Below are positions 29,783-39,319 of a DNA stretch of 64,000 nucleotides, piece after piece. Location: NCBI RefSeq assembly GCF_001425045.1, contig NZ_LMDJ01000033.1, positions 306,585 to 370,584 on the forward strand. Direction: 5' to 3'. The number at the start of each line of letters is the position of its first letter. Position 1 is the first letter of the stretch. The notes beneath the pieces were generated by a model, which worked only from the letters and a program-made list of their open reading frames with translations, made no database searches and was not told where the DNA came from. The translations under genes were made by a program, and so were the position numbers. Source of the DNA: Massilia sp. Root351 (GTDB taxonomy: Bacteria; Pseudomonadota; Gammaproteobacteria; Burkholderiales; Burkholderiaceae_D).

Positions 29783-30958
29783 TCACTTGCTCAGCGGCGG
29801 GACGGCGGCCAGCGTGGCCGCGCGCAGCAGCCATTCGCCGGGGCCATAGCGGTAACGCGCCAGCCACCAGCGGCTGAGCAGCATCTGCAGCGCGTATAGC
29901 GGCGGCACGCAGGCCAGCACAGCCAGCGGCGGCAGGCGGTCGATCAGGCGCAGGCCGTAGCCGGTGAACAGCAGGCCGAGCAGCAGCGATTGCAGCAGGT
30001 AGTTGCTCAGCGCCATTTTGCCGAGCGCCGCCAGCGCGGCTTCGATGCGCTGTCCCGCAGGCCGTTCAAACAGCAGTAGCGCGGCGGCGACGTAGGAGAA
30101 ACACAGCAGCGGCGCGCTCAGTTGGCCGAAGCCGAAGGCCACGACCTCCAGCCAGCCGCCGGGCCCGTAGGTCGACGCGGCGGCGTAGCAGAGCGCACCG
30201 GCCAGGCCCAGCGGCAGGCCAAGGCGCAGCATCCGGTGCGCGGCTTCGCGGCAGAGCTCTGGCTGCTCGAACAGGCGCAGGCGGCCGGCGGCAAAGCCGA
30301 GGAAGAACAGCGCCATGGCGCTGGGCGCTTGCAGCAGCAGGATAATGCCCAGCATTTCCGGCAGATGGCCGAGGTGGTAGGCCTGTGTGGCGGCGGCGCT
30401 GCCGCGGAACGCCTGCAGCTTGAGCACGGCGCTGGTGTCGGGCGGTGCTGCCTCGGTGACGCCGGCCAGCAGCAGCCCGAACAGCATCCATCCCAGGCCC
30501 ATCACGCTGAGCAGCCAGATTGTCGCCTTGGCCGCGCGCTCCGGCGGCCAGTGGCGGCAGGCCAGCAGGATCAGCCCGAGCGCACCGTACAGCGACATGA
30601 TGTCGCCGTAGAACAGCAGGGCGCCGTGCAGCAGGCCGAGCACGATCAGGCCCGCCTGGCGGCGCAGCATGCGTGGCAGGAAGGCGGCCTGGGCGCGCGC
30701 GGCGGCGTCCATCTGCAGTGTCACGCTGTAGCCGAACAGGAAGGAGAACAGCAGGTAGAACTTGGTCTCGAACAGCAGTGCGGCCAGGAAGCGCACGGCC
30801 TTGTCCAGCGCGGACACGTAAGCTGGATTGGCGGCGGGCGAGGCGAAGTGCGAGTCGGCGAAGGCCCAGATGTTGACGCTGAGGATGCCCAGCAGGGCGA
30901 AGCCGCGCAGGGCGTCGACGATTTGCAGTCGATGAGGCAGCCGGTGCGTTTCGGCCAT
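29783..30958 (-). CDS. DUF418 membrane protein
   Basis: 391 residues with about ten predicted TM helices. The opening RLQIVDALRGFALLGILSVNI is the DUF418 (YeiB-like) hallmark, and the C-terminal part (FGPVEWLLR-like, here YGPGEWLLRAATL) is the conserved DUF418 tail. The frame stays open far upstream but the ATG at 30958, with AAGGA about eight bases before it, gives the standard N-terminus. Function not established; transport or acyltransfer has been suggested for the family. Confidence 0.85.
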   Translation of the reverse strand: MAETHRLPHRLQIVDALRGFALLGILSVNIWAFADSHFASPAANPAYVSALDKAVRFLAALLFETKFYLLFSFLFGYSVTLQMDAAARAQAAFLPRMLRRQAGLIVLGLLHGALLFYGDIMSLYGALGLILLACRHWPPERAAKATIWLLSVMGLGWMLFGLLLAGVTEAAPPDTSAVLKLQAFRGSAAATQAYHLGHLPEMLGIILLLQAPSAMALFFLGFAAGRLRLFEQPELCREAAHRMLRLGLPLGLAGALCYAAASTYGPGGWLEVVAFGFGQLSAPLLCFSYVAAALLLFERPAGQRIEAALAALGKMALSNYLLQSLLLGLLFTGYGLRLIDRLPPLAVLACVPPLYALQMLLSRWWLARYRYGPGEWLLRAATLAAVPPLSK

Positions 30959-30996
30959 GCGGTGTCCTTGGGAAATCAATAAGCTTGGCGAATATA

Positions 30997-32001
30997 TCAT
31001 GTCTTTCTGTGGGCGGAGGTGCAGCTGAGGACGCTGGCGCAGAGCAGGGCGACGGCGGCGCATTCCATGCCTGTGGGCCAGCGCGCTTCCCACAGGAAGC
31101 TGTAGAGCAAGGCGAACAGGGTTTCGAACAGGATGAGCTGGCCGCTCATGGTGAGCGGCAGTATGCGGCTGGCGCGGTTCCACAGGGCGTTGCCGACGAT
31201 GGAGCAGAGCAGGCCGACCGCCGTGACGATGGCGATGAAGCGCAGCCAGCCGGCGGCGCCCATGCCTGTAGCGGCGCCAGCGGCGCCGTGGTGCGGCAGC
31301 AGGAAGGCGGGCACGGCCAGCAGCAGGGCCAGCGCGCCGGTGGCCACGCCGGTCAGCAAACTCCAGTCGTGCGAGCTGATGTGGCCCAACGCTGCCAGCG
31401 TGCGCTTGTTGGCGACGGCGTAGGCGGTCCAGGAGAGCAGGGCGCCGAACGCGCACAGCAAGCCGATTGCCGCCTCGCCGCCGGCGGCCGGGGCGGCGGC
31501 GGCAGCAGCGGCACTTGCCGTGGTGCGGGCGGCCAGGTGGGGCGCGGCAAGCGCTTGCCAGGCGATGCAGGCCGTGCCCGCCGCGCTGAGCAGCAGGGAC
31601 GGCGCCAGGCGCGCGAGCGGAACGGCGCCCTGTTCGCGGCTGCCGATCACGGTGACGGCCACCGGCAGCAGGCCGATCACCAGCGACGTCGTCACCACGC
31701 CGCCCAGCTGGACGGCGCTGGCCAGCAGCAGATAGTAGAGGATGTTGCCCAGCATGCTGAGCCAGACCAGCGCGCGCCAGTCGCGCCAGCCCAGTGCGGC
31801 GCGCAGGCGGCGCCACGAGGGCGCAATCAGCGCGCAGGCGGCAATGCCATAGGCCAGGTAGCGCCCGGCGGACAGTTGCAGCGGGGTGTGGCCGCGTGCC
31901 AGCTCGGGCGCCAGGAACACCAGCCCCCACAGCGCGCCGGCCGCCACGCCGCAGGCTATGCCCAGGCCCATCGTTTTGATTCCAGTTTGATTCGAGTCCA
32001 T
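30997..32001 (-). CDS. EamA-type drug/metabolite exporter
   Basis: 334 residues, ten TM helices in two five-helix EamA repeats, the DMT superfamily layout. A low-complexity Ala stretch (TASAAAAAAAPAAGGEAA) in mid-sequence separates the halves. Lies downstream of, and on the same strand as, an AraC regulator gene (64-base gap), which is its likely controller. Substrate unknown. Confidence 0.82.
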   Translation of the reverse strand: MDSNQTGIKTMGLGIACGVAAGALWGLVFLAPELARGHTPLQLSAGRYLAYGIAACALIAPSWRRLRAALGWRDWRALVWLSMLGNILYYLLLASAVQLGGVVTTSLVIGLLPVAVTVIGSREQGAVPLARLAPSLLLSAAGTACIAWQALAAPHLAARTTASAAAAAAAPAAGGEAAIGLLCAFGALLSWTAYAVANKRTLAALGHISSHDWSLLTGVATGALALLLAVPAFLLPHHGAAGAATGMGAAGWLRFIAIVTAVGLLCSIVGNALWNRASRILPLTMSGQLILFETLFALLYSFLWEARWPTGMECAAVALLCASVLSCTSAHRKT

Positions 32002-32065
32002 TCGAGTTCCTTTGCAGTTGGGGCGATCTTGCCCCGCGTGCGCGGAAATCTCTTGTCGCCGGCTC

Positions 32066-32818
32066 TCAGCTTTTAGGCAAATTCTCCTGCGCCTGCCTGC
32101 GGTACGCGGCCGGCGTCTGGCCCAGGCTGTTGCGCATGGCGCGGGTAAGAGCGCTCTGGTCGGCGAAGCCGGCGCGGCAGGCGATGTCGGCGATGGGCAG
32201 GCTGCCGCGCGCCAGCAGCGTGCACGCGTACTGCATGCGCGTGGCCTGCAGCCAGCCGTGCGGCGTGGCGTGGTGTTCCTCGCGGAACAGCGCGTGCAAG
32301 CGGCTCACGCTGAGGCCGGCTTGTCCCGCCATGCGTTCAGTGCTCCACGGCAGGCCCGGATCGGCGCTGATGGCGGCCATCAGCACGGCCAGGCGGGTGC
32401 GTGGCTGGGGCGATTCGAGCGTGAGCGAGTCCATCAGCAGTCCAAGCCAAGCCTGCACGGCGGCGGGCGGGGCGGCTTGCTGGTCCAGCATCAGGCCCAT
32501 GAATTCGACCAGTTTGCCGGAGGCGGCGTTCAGCGCGTGGAAGGGGCGCTCGCCGAGCTGGTCGCGCAGCGGGGCCGGCAATGCGGGTGCGGCGATGTCC
32601 AGGATCAGCGAGCGGTTGTGCGAGGTGCCCAGCTGCGAATGCCACGCCCCCGGCGCGACGAACGCTGCGCGCAGCGGATCGAGCCGGGCCTGCCTGCCCT
32701 CGATGTCCAGCATGACCGCCCCTTGCAGCGGCAGCACCAGCTGCGCGTAGTCATGCTTGTCCGTCGAGCGGACGTCGCCATAGCTGCGGATCGAGATGGC
32801 GAGGTCGGCGGGCTGCAT
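32066..32818 (-). CDS. AraC-family transcriptional regulator
   Basis: 250 residues: cupin-like sensor (about 10-120; residues 24-55 LVLPLQGAVMLDIEG) and a C-terminal AraC DNA-binding domain (about 155-245; LSVSRLHALFREEH, CRAGFADQSALTRAM). Followed on the same strand by the EamA exporter, and preceded by a methyltransferase gene nine bases upstream. Likely regulates the exporter; ligand unknown. Confidence 0.85.
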   Translation of the reverse strand: MQPADLAISIRSYGDVRSTDKHDYAQLVLPLQGAVMLDIEGRQARLDPLRAAFVAPGAWHSQLGTSHNRSLILDIAAPALPAPLRDQLGERPFHALNAASGKLVEFMGLMLDQQAAPPAAVQAWLGLLMDSLTLESPQPRTRLAVLMAAISADPGLPWSTERMAGQAGLSVSRLHALFREEHHATPHGWLQATRMQYACTLLARGSLPIADIACRAGFADQSALTRAMRNSLGQTPAAYRRQAQENLPKS

Positions 32819-32827
32819 CGGGCGGCC

Positions 32828-33565
32828 TTACTGGCCCAGGATGAGGAACACGGTGGGCTTCTTGTGGAAGTCCGGCGCCTTGCCCGCCGTGAGCAGGCTC
32901 TTCCATTGCGCGCCCGTCATGGTGCGGATGGTTTCGGACGGCAGGCTGATGTCGGTGGCCACGCAAATCAAGGTGCCGCCGGCGCAGCTGGCCACCAGCG
33001 CTTCCAGCATGGCCGCGTTGCGGTAGGGCGTTTCGATGAACAGCTGCGTCTGCTTTTCGTTGCGCGAACGGCTTTCCAGCTCCTTGATGCGCTTGGCGCG
33101 CAGCGCCGCGTCGGTGGGCAGGTAGCCGTTGAAGGCGAAGCTCTGGCCGTTCAGGCCGCTTGCCATGACCGACAGCAGGATGGAGGACGGCCCCACCAGC
33201 GGGCGTACCGGAATGCCGTGCTGGTGCGCCAGGCGCACCAGGTCGGCGCCCGGGTCGGCCACGGCCGGCACGCCCGCCTCGGACACCAGGCCCGCGTCCT
33301 GGCCGGCCAGCAGCGGTTCCAGCAGTCCCAGCAGCGCCTGCTGCGGCGTGTTCACGTTCAGTTCGCTGATCTTGATTTCCTGCAGCGGACGGGACAGCCG
33401 ATGCTGCGCATCCACCAGTTTCAAAAAGGCGCGCGCGGTCTTGGCGTTTTCCGCCACGAAGTAGCCGAGGGCGGCGGTGGTAGCCTGCACATGCTCGGGA
33501 ATGACATGGGACAGCGCCTCGGTCTCGCCGAGGGTGTTGGGAATGAGGAAGAGGGTGCCTGGCAT
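32828..33565 (-). CDS. RsmI-like SAM-dependent methyltransferase (tetrapyrrole methylase fold)
   Basis: 245 residues. The fold is recognised from LVSEAGVPAVADPGADLV and LVGPSSILLSVMASGLNGQSFAFNGYLP, as in RsmI, the 16S rRNA C1402 2'-O-methyltransferase. The N-terminus (GTLFLIPNTLGE) is that of the shorter RsmI-like paralogue group, not RsmI itself, so the target is uncertain. Starts five bases after the maf stop: a likely two-gene transcript. Confidence 0.82.
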   Translation of the reverse strand: MPGTLFLIPNTLGETEALSHVIPEHVQATTAALGYFVAENAKTARAFLKLVDAQHRLSRPLQEIKISELNVNTPQQALLGLLEPLLAGQDAGLVSEAGVPAVADPGADLVRLAHQHGIPVRPLVGPSSILLSVMASGLNGQSFAFNGYLPTDAALRAKRIKELESRSRNEKQTQLFIETPYRNAAMLEALVASCAGGTLICVATDISLPSETIRTMTGAQWKSLLTAGKAPDFHKKPTVFLILGQ

Positions 33566-33570
33566 AGGAA

Positions 33571-34182
33571 TTATTTGGTGTTGAAAAAGGCGACGCCCGC
33601 CTGGCGCAGCATGCCGGTCAGGGCAATCAGCGGCAGGCCGGTCAGCGCGGTCGGGTCGCTGCTGTCGATGCGTTCCAGGATGGCGATGCCCAGCGCTTCA
33701 TTCTTGGCGCTGCCGGCGCAGTCGTACGGCTGCTCGATGCGCAAATAGGCGTCCAGCTCGCGGTCCGGCAAATCGCGGAACTTCACCACGGTCTGGATGT
33801 CTTCTATATAAGCATGGCCGATGCGGCCGTCCCACAGGCACAGCGCGGTGTGGAAGACGACTTCGCGGCCGCGCATTTTCTGCAGCTGGGCCAGCGCGGC
33901 GGCGTGGTTGCCGGGCTTGCCGATCTGCTCGCCGTCCAGCGTGGCGACCTGGTCGGAGCCGATCACCAGGCAGCCGGGATGGGTGGCGGCCACGGCGGCG
34001 GCTTTTTCGCGCGCCAGGCGCAGCGCGGTGGCGCTCGGCGTCTCGCCGGGCCGGGGACTTTCGTCGATGGCCGGCACCGCCACGTCGAACGGCAGTTGCA
34101 GGCGGGACAACAGTTCCTTGCGGTAGGCGGAGCTGGAAGCGAGGATGAGGCGGGGCTGGGAAGAATTCTGTTCGGTAAGCAT
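33571..34182 (-). CDS. Maf-type nucleotide pyrophosphatase, YceF group
   Basis: 203 residues. Maf proteins hydrolyse non-canonical nucleoside triphosphates; the YceF group prefers 7-methyl-GTP. Motifs: ILASSSAYRKELL at the N-terminus, VAPAIDE-like AVPAIDESP, VIGSDQVA, GKPG, and DCAGSAKNEALG in the YceF wording. Divergent from yceD across a 144-base promoter region, as in many proteobacteria where yceF neighbours yceD-rpmF. Confidence 0.9.
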   Translation of the reverse strand: MLTEQNSSQPRLILASSSAYRKELLSRLQLPFDVAVPAIDESPRPGETPSATALRLAREKAAAVAATHPGCLVIGSDQVATLDGEQIGKPGNHAAALAQLQKMRGREVVFHTALCLWDGRIGHAYIEDIQTVVKFRDLPDRELDAYLRIEQPYDCAGSAKNEALGIAILERIDSSDPTALTGLPLIALTGMLRQAGVAFFNTK

Positions 34183-34270
34183 CTAGTTTACTGGCTCTGC
34201 CTGGGAAATTGTTATATGCTCTGTGCGCCGTGTATTTAGGGCAAAGCCTGCACAAAAATGTGCGCGGGCT

Positions 34271-34300
34271 TTGACGTGCGGGCGAAAACCCTGCTATTAT
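34271..34300 (+). promoter_or_regulatory. Sigma-70 promoter of the yceD-rpmF transcript
   Basis: TTGACG at 34271-34276 and TATTAT at 34295-34300, spacing 18; the start of yceD follows at 34327 after a short leader. Confidence 0.7.
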
Positions 34301-34326
34301 CGCAGGTTTTCCGGGGAATGCAGGCT

Positions 34327-34821
34327 ATGAGTGCTTTTGTGATCGACGCGTTTGATTTTAGTCGGACTAAGGCAAACCGCGACGGCGTGACGCCGGTCGC
34401 AGAGATGACCCGCTTGGCCAAGGAATGCGCGGATGCGTCCGGCGCCATCACCTGGACGGTGGCGGGCGGCGTCAGCAAGCATGGCTTTCCACAGATGCGC
34501 TTGACCGTGGACGGCACCGTGCAGCTGGTTTGCCAGCGCTGCATGCAGCCTTACGCCCACCACCTGGCGTCCTCGACGCTGCTGATGCTGGGCAAGGACG
34601 ACGAGCAGGCTGATGAAATCGAAGAGATGATCGACGATGAAACGGTGGACGTGATCGTGGGCACCCGCGACATGGACCTGATGTACCTGGTGGAAGATGA
34701 GGCGCTGCTGGCCCTGCCGCACACGCCGAAACACGATGTATGTCCGAGTACGGCGCTGCTCGACTCTCTGCAGTCCGAGAAGAAGTCGCCCTTTGAAGGT
34801 CTGAAAGACCTCAAAAAATAA
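34327..34821 (+). CDS. yceD: YceD family, 23S rRNA accumulation protein
   Basis: 164 residues, DUF177. In E. coli YceD (RlaP) is required for normal large-subunit rRNA accumulation, and the gene nearly always precedes rpmF, as here. The conserved CQRCMQPY cysteine pair is present near residue 70, followed by an acidic stretch (EQADEIEEMIDDE). The frame is open from 34258; ATG 34327 is chosen because it lies well downstream of the -10 element and has a GGGGA site about nine bases before it. Confidence 0.9.
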   Translation: MSAFVIDAFDFSRTKANRDGVTPVAEMTRLAKECADASGAITWTVAGGVSKHGFPQMRLTVDGTVQLVCQRCMQPYAHHLASSTLLMLGKDDEQADEIEEMIDDETVDVIVGTRDMDLMYLVEDEALLALPHTPKHDVCPSTALLDSLQSEKKSPFEGLKDLKK

Positions 34822-35025
34822 GTACAGAACAAGTTGTTGTAAAGAACGTGTCAAAGCGCGTGCAGGCAGTCGAGTGTTGCGAGTATTGGCATTGTTGTAG
34901 TAAGTGGCATCAGAACGTCGATCACTAGATCGATGGCGGCAGATTTTGCCGCTGGGATACTCGATTCGCATGTATTTGCCGGTCGAATGTGTTAGAATTT
35001 TAGAACTTATGTATTAGGAGTCATC

Positions 35026-35208
35026 ATGGCAGTTCAGCAGAATAAGAAGTCCCCATCCAAGCGCGGTATGCACCGTTCGCACGATTTCCTGGTTGCTCCA
35101 CAACTGGGTATCGAGCCAACCACCGGTGAAACGCACCTGCGTCACCACATCAGCCCTAACGGTTTCTACCGTGGCCGTAAAGTGCTGAAGACCAAAAACG
35201 ACGAGTAA
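35026..35208 (+). CDS. rpmF: Ribosomal protein L32
   Basis: 60 residues, full length, starting AVQQNKKSPSKRGMHRSHD as in other betaproteobacteria. The zinc-binding cysteines of some L32 proteins are absent (a zinc-free form). A strong AGGAG ribosome site precedes the ATG. A rho-independent terminator follows directly, so L32 can be made independently of the fab genes. Confidence 0.98.
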   Translation: MAVQQNKKSPSKRGMHRSHDFLVAPQLGIEPTTGETHLRHHISPNGFYRGRKVLKTKNDE

Positions 35209-35231
35209 TCGACGTTTTTACCAAGAATAAG

Positions 35232-35277
35232 AGCGGTGCGACGTGGTTTTTACTGACGTGGCGCCGCTTTTTTCTTT
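35232..35277 (+). terminator. Rho-independent terminator after rpmF
   Basis: AGCGG at 35232-35236 pairs with CCGCT at 35264-35268, with further interrupted pairing inside (GC, CG), followed directly by a T-run (35268-35273, then CTTTT). It stands between rpmF and plsX. Confidence 0.75.
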
Positions 35278-35358
35278 TCCTTGGCGGCTAAGCAGCCTGC
35301 CTGTCAAACCCGCATCTCTGCAGCCCTGAATCCGTTTCAGGCGCGCATTTGTCCCACA

Positions 35359-36420
35359 ATGACAATCAAAATTTCTATCGACTGCATGGGCGGAGATCAC
35401 GGCCTGTCTGTCACCATTCCTGCCGCCATTTCCTTTTTGAAGCGTGAGGCGGAAGCCGAGCTGATCCTGGTCGGCCTGGAAGACGCCATCCGCGCCGAGC
35501 TCAAGAAGCACCACGCCGAGGCGCATCCGCGCATCTCCCTCCAGCACGCCTCCGAGCAGGTGCTGATGGACGATCCGCTCGAGGTCGCCCTGCGCCGCAA
35601 GAAGGATTCGTCGATGCGCGTGGCGGTCGAGCAAGTCAAGGACGGCAAGGCCCAGGCCGCCGTCTCGGCCGGCAACACCGGCGCCCTGATGGCCGTCTCG
35701 CGCTATGTGCTGAAGACCATGGCCGGGGTCGACCGTCCCGCCATCTGCTCCATCATGCCCAACCAGAAGGGCGGCCCGACCTATATGCTGGATTTGGGCG
35801 CCAATGTCGACTGCGAACCGCACCATTTGCACCAGTTCGCCATCATGGGCTCGGTGCTGGTCAATGCCATGGAAGGCATTGCCCGGCCCACCATCGGCCT
35901 GCTCAACGTGGGCACCGAGGACATCAAGGGCAATGAAGTGGTCAAGCTGACCAGCAAGCTGCTGCAGGCCGACCACGAGCGCGGCGCGCTCAACTTCTAC
36001 GGCAACGTGGAAGGCAACGACATTTTCAAAGGCACCACCGACCTGGTGGTGTGCGACGGCTTTGTCGGCAATGTCACCTTGAAATCGGTGGAAGGCGTGG
36101 CGCGCTTCTTCAAGGACGTGCTGACCTCCGAATTCAAGCGCAACATCTTCACCATGCTGGGCGCGCTGATCGCCAGCAGTGCTCTGAAGGCCATCAAGAG
36201 CCGCCTCAATCCATCCCGCTACAATGGCGCCAGCTTGCTGGGCTTGCGCGGCCTGGTGTTCAAGAGTCACGGCGGAGCCGACGCATATTCATTTGAATGG
36301 GCGATCCGTCGAGCGTATGATGCTGCAAAAAATGACGTGCAGGCACATTTGTCGACCATGATTGCCGAACTGATGCCGCGAAGCACGGAGACTACACAGG
36401 AGCCCAGCTCCGTCACCTGA
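35359..36420 (+). CDS. plsX: Phosphate acyltransferase PlsX
   Basis: 353 residues. Converts acyl-ACP to acyl-phosphate, the first step feeding glycerolipid synthesis. Landmarks: SIDCMGGDHG at the N-terminus, SAGNTGALM, LDLGANVDC, CDGFVGNVTLKS and LLGLRGLVFKSHG. The frame is open 26 codons upstream, but ATG 35359 gives the standard N-terminus. No good ribosome site is seen. First gene of the fatty-acid run plsX-fabH-fabD-fabG. Confidence 0.97.
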   Translation: MTIKISIDCMGGDHGLSVTIPAAISFLKREAEAELILVGLEDAIRAELKKHHAEAHPRISLQHASEQVLMDDPLEVALRRKKDSSMRVAVEQVKDGKAQAAVSAGNTGALMAVSRYVLKTMAGVDRPAICSIMPNQKGGPTYMLDLGANVDCEPHHLHQFAIMGSVLVNAMEGIARPTIGLLNVGTEDIKGNEVVKLTSKLLQADHERGALNFYGNVEGNDIFKGTTDLVVCDGFVGNVTLKSVEGVARFFKDVLTSEFKRNIFTMLGALIASSALKAIKSRLNPSRYNGASLLGLRGLVFKSHGGADAYSFEWAIRRAYDAAKNDVQAHLSTMIAELMPRSTETTQEPSSVT

Positions 36421-36436
36421 AAGTGGATGGAAACGC

Positions 36437-37423
36437 ATGACTTTGTATAGCAAAATTATTGGCACCGGCAGCTACCTGCCTGAAAAACGCGTGACCAACC
36501 AGGACTTGACCGCCCAGCTGGCGGCCAAGGGGATAGAGACGTCCGACGAATGGATTTCCAGCCGCAGCGGCATTTCCGCGCGCCACTACGCCGAGCCTGA
36601 GCAAGCCTCGTCCGACCTGGCCGTGCATGCGGCCCGCAACGCGCTCGAGATGGCCGGCATGAAGATCGACGACATCGACCTGATCATCGTCGCCAGCTCC
36701 ACCCCGGATTTCTTCGGCAGCTTCCCCAGCACCGCCTGCATCGTGCAGCGCAAGCTGGGCCAGACCAACAACGGCGCCGCCGTGGACGTGCAAGCCGTGT
36801 GCAGCGGCTTCGTCTACGCCGTCTCCACCGCCGACGCCTTCATCAAGGCCGGCGTGCACAAGAACGTGCTGGTGATCGGCGCCGAAGTATTCTCGCGCAT
36901 CCTCAATTTCGAAGACCGCACCACCTGCGTGCTGTTCGGCGACGGCGCCGGCGCCATTGTCATGACCGGCTCGGACCAGCCCGGCATCCTGGCGACCAAG
37001 CTGCACGCGGACGGCCGCTATTCGGACATCCTGAGCGTGCCGGGCAGCCTGGCCGGCGGCGCGGTGGCGGGCAGCTCCTACCTGTACATGGACGGCCCGG
37101 CGGTATTCAAGCTGGCGGTCAGCGTGCTGGAGAAGGTGGCCCACGAGGCGCTGGAACACGCCGGCATGACGCCCGGCCAGATCGACTGGCTGGTGCCGCA
37201 CCAGGCCAACATCCGCATCATGAACGGCACCGCCAAGAAACTGGGCCTGCCGCTGGAGAAGATGATCGTCACGGTGGACCAGCACGGCAACACTTCGGCA
37301 GCCTCGATTCCGCTGGCGCTGGACCAGGCCGTGCGCGATGGCCGCATCAAGAAGGGCGACAACGTCATGATGGAAGGCGTCGGCGGGGGCTTCACTTGGG
37401 GCGCGGTTCTTGCCCGAATGTAA
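36437..37423 (+). CDS. fabH: Beta-ketoacyl-ACP synthase III
   Basis: 328 residues. Condenses acetyl-CoA with malonyl-ACP to start fatty-acid synthesis. The catalytic triad is intact: Cys122 in QAVCSGFVYA, His255 in VPHQANIRI and Asn285 in QHGNTSAAS. Sixteen bases after plsX. Confidence 0.98.
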   Translation: MTLYSKIIGTGSYLPEKRVTNQDLTAQLAAKGIETSDEWISSRSGISARHYAEPEQASSDLAVHAARNALEMAGMKIDDIDLIIVASSTPDFFGSFPSTACIVQRKLGQTNNGAAVDVQAVCSGFVYAVSTADAFIKAGVHKNVLVIGAEVFSRILNFEDRTTCVLFGDGAGAIVMTGSDQPGILATKLHADGRYSDILSVPGSLAGGAVAGSSYLYMDGPAVFKLAVSVLEKVAHEALEHAGMTPGQIDWLVPHQANIRIMNGTAKKLGLPLEKMIVTVDQHGNTSAASIPLALDQAVRDGRIKKGDNVMMEGVGGGFTWGAVLARM

Positions 37424-37532
37424 TGTAGAATAGTGCCCGTTTTAGAATTAGAACTCTAAACGGCAGGGCTAACGATTAAGATACTGGCAAGATTGCCCGT
37501 CGCCCTTATAGATTCAACAAGAAGAGACAAAT

Positions 37533-38471
37533 ATGAGCAAATTTGCATTCGTATTCCCGGGCCAGGGCTCGCAAGCCGTTGCCATGATGGACGGCTTCGC
37601 CGGCAATCCGGTCGTGGCGCAAACCATCGCCGAAGCCTCGGACGCGCTGCAGTTCGACCTGGGCAAGCTGATGGCCGAAGGCCCGAAGGAAGAGCTGGAC
37701 CTGACCACCAACACGCAGCCGGTCATGCTGACCGCCGCCGTGGCCGTGTACCGCGCCTGGATCGCTGCCGGCGGCCCGCTGCCGTCGGTCGTGGCCGGCC
37801 ACAGCCTGGGTGAATATTCCGCGCTGGTGGCTGCCGGCGTGATCTCCTTCAAGGATGCCGTGCCGCTGGTGCGCTTCCGCGCGCAAGCCATGCAGGAAGC
37901 CGTGCCGGTCGGGCAGGGCACCATGGCCGTGGTGCTCGGCCTGTCGGACGACGACGTGCGCGCCGCCTGTGCCGAGGCCGCCGCTGAAGGTACTGAAGTG
38001 GTCGAGCCGGTCAACTTCAACGCCCCTGCGCAAGTGGTTATCGCCGGCCACACCGCCGCGGTCGAGCGCGCCTGCGACATCGCCAAGGCCAAGGGCGCCA
38101 AGCGCGCCATGAAGCTGCCGGTGTCCGCGCCGTTCCACTCCTCGCTGCTCAAGCCGGCCTCGGACCGCCTGCGCGAGTACATGGCCGGCCTGACCTTCTC
38201 GGCGCCGCAGATCGCCCTGATCAACAACGTCGACGTGGCCGTGCTGAACGACCCGGCCAGCATCAAGGATGCGCTGGTGCGCCAGGCCGCGAGCCCGGTG
38301 CGCTGGGTCGAAACCATGCAGAAAGTGGCTGCCGACGGCATCACGCAAGTGGTCGAGTGCGGCCCCGGCAAGGTGCTGATGGGCCTGGCCAAGCGCATCG
38401 ATCCGGTACTGGTGGGCGACGCCATCACCGACCAGGCGTCGCTGGAACGCATCCTGGCTACCTTCAAATAA
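37533..38471 (+). CDS. fabD: Malonyl-CoA:ACP transacylase
   Basis: 312 residues. Loads malonate on ACP. Opens FVFPGQGSQAV; nucleophile Ser91 in GHSLGEYSALVAAG; the arginine and histidine partners (VRFRAQAMQEA; SAPFHSSLL) are in place. Leads directly to fabG (11-base gap). Confidence 0.98.
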   Translation: MSKFAFVFPGQGSQAVAMMDGFAGNPVVAQTIAEASDALQFDLGKLMAEGPKEELDLTTNTQPVMLTAAVAVYRAWIAAGGPLPSVVAGHSLGEYSALVAAGVISFKDAVPLVRFRAQAMQEAVPVGQGTMAVVLGLSDDDVRAACAEAAAEGTEVVEPVNFNAPAQVVIAGHTAAVERACDIAKAKGAKRAMKLPVSAPFHSSLLKPASDRLREYMAGLTFSAPQIALINNVDVAVLNDPASIKDALVRQAASPVRWVETMQKVAADGITQVVECGPGKVLMGLAKRIDPVLVGDAITDQASLERILATFK

Positions 38472-38482
38472 CAAGGAAACAC

Positions 38483-39229
38483 ATGAATCTGGCAAATCAA
38501 GTTGCGCTGGTGACCGGCGCCTCGCGCGGCATCGGCAAGGCCATCGCCACCGAGCTGGCCAAGCAGGGCGCCCGCGTGATCGGCACCGCCACCACCGAAG
38601 CCGGCGCCGAAGCCATTTCCGCCTACCTGGCCGAGATCGGTCCGGAGGCCGGCAAGGGGCTGGTGCTGAACGTGACCGACGCCGCCCGCTGCGCCGAAGT
38701 GATCGACGAAATCGCCAAGACCTGGGGCGCGGTCGCCATCCTGGTCAACAATGCCGGCATCACCCAGGACAACCTGGCCATGCGCATGAAGGACGAGGAA
38801 TGGGACAGCGTCATCGCCACCAACCTCAGTTCCGTGGGCCGTTTGTCGCGCGCCGTGCTGCGGGGGATGATGAAAGCGAAAAGTGGGCGTATTATTAACA
38901 TCACCTCGGTAGTGGCGTCGTCCGGCAACCCGGGTCAAATGAACTATGCGGCGGCCAAGGCCGGCGTGGAAGGCATGAGCCGCGCCCTGGCGCGCGAGAT
39001 CGGCAGCCGCAACATCACCGTCAACTGCATCGCCCCCGGTTTCATCGACACCGATATGACCAAGGCGCTGGGCGATGAGCAGCACGCCGCACTGCTGACG
39101 CAGATCCCGCTGGCCCGCCTGGGCAAGCCGGAAGACATCGCTGCGGCAACCGCTTTCCTTGCCTCGCCACAGGCCGCCTACATCACCGGCACCACCCTGC
39201 ATGTAAACGGCGGGATGTACATGAATTGA
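38483..39229 (+). CDS. fabG: 3-oxoacyl-ACP reductase
   Basis: 248 residues, short-chain dehydrogenase. NADPH motif TGASRGIGKAIA, LVNNAGITQDN, catalytic Ser (ITSVVAS), Tyr and Lys (MNYAAAKAG) all present. The ATG at 38483 is preceded by AAGGA; longer open frame upstream is inside fabD. A terminator follows, so acpP is probably transcribed separately as well. Confidence 0.97.
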   Translation: MNLANQVALVTGASRGIGKAIATELAKQGARVIGTATTEAGAEAISAYLAEIGPEAGKGLVLNVTDAARCAEVIDEIAKTWGAVAILVNNAGITQDNLAMRMKDEEWDSVIATNLSSVGRLSRAVLRGMMKAKSGRIINITSVVASSGNPGQMNYAAAKAGVEGMSRALAREIGSRNITVNCIAPGFIDTDMTKALGDEQHAALLTQIPLARLGKPEDIAAATAFLASPQAAYITGTTLHVNGGMYMN

Positions 39230-39278
39230 TGGCGAAAATGCGGTATTTTGACCGCGTTTTCACTGTCTTTTAGCAGTG

Positions 39279-39319
39279 ATTTCGGCACAGATAGCAGCAC
39301 GTGCCGAAATTAGTTTTTC
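39279..39319 (+). terminator. Rho-independent terminator between fabG and acpP
   Basis: ATTTCGGCAC at 39279-39288 and GTGCCGAAAT at 39301-39310: ten perfect pairs, 12-base loop, followed by TAGTTTTTC. A second smaller hairpin (GCGGT/ACCGC, 39240-39255, with GTTTTC after it) stands just upstream. Confidence 0.7.
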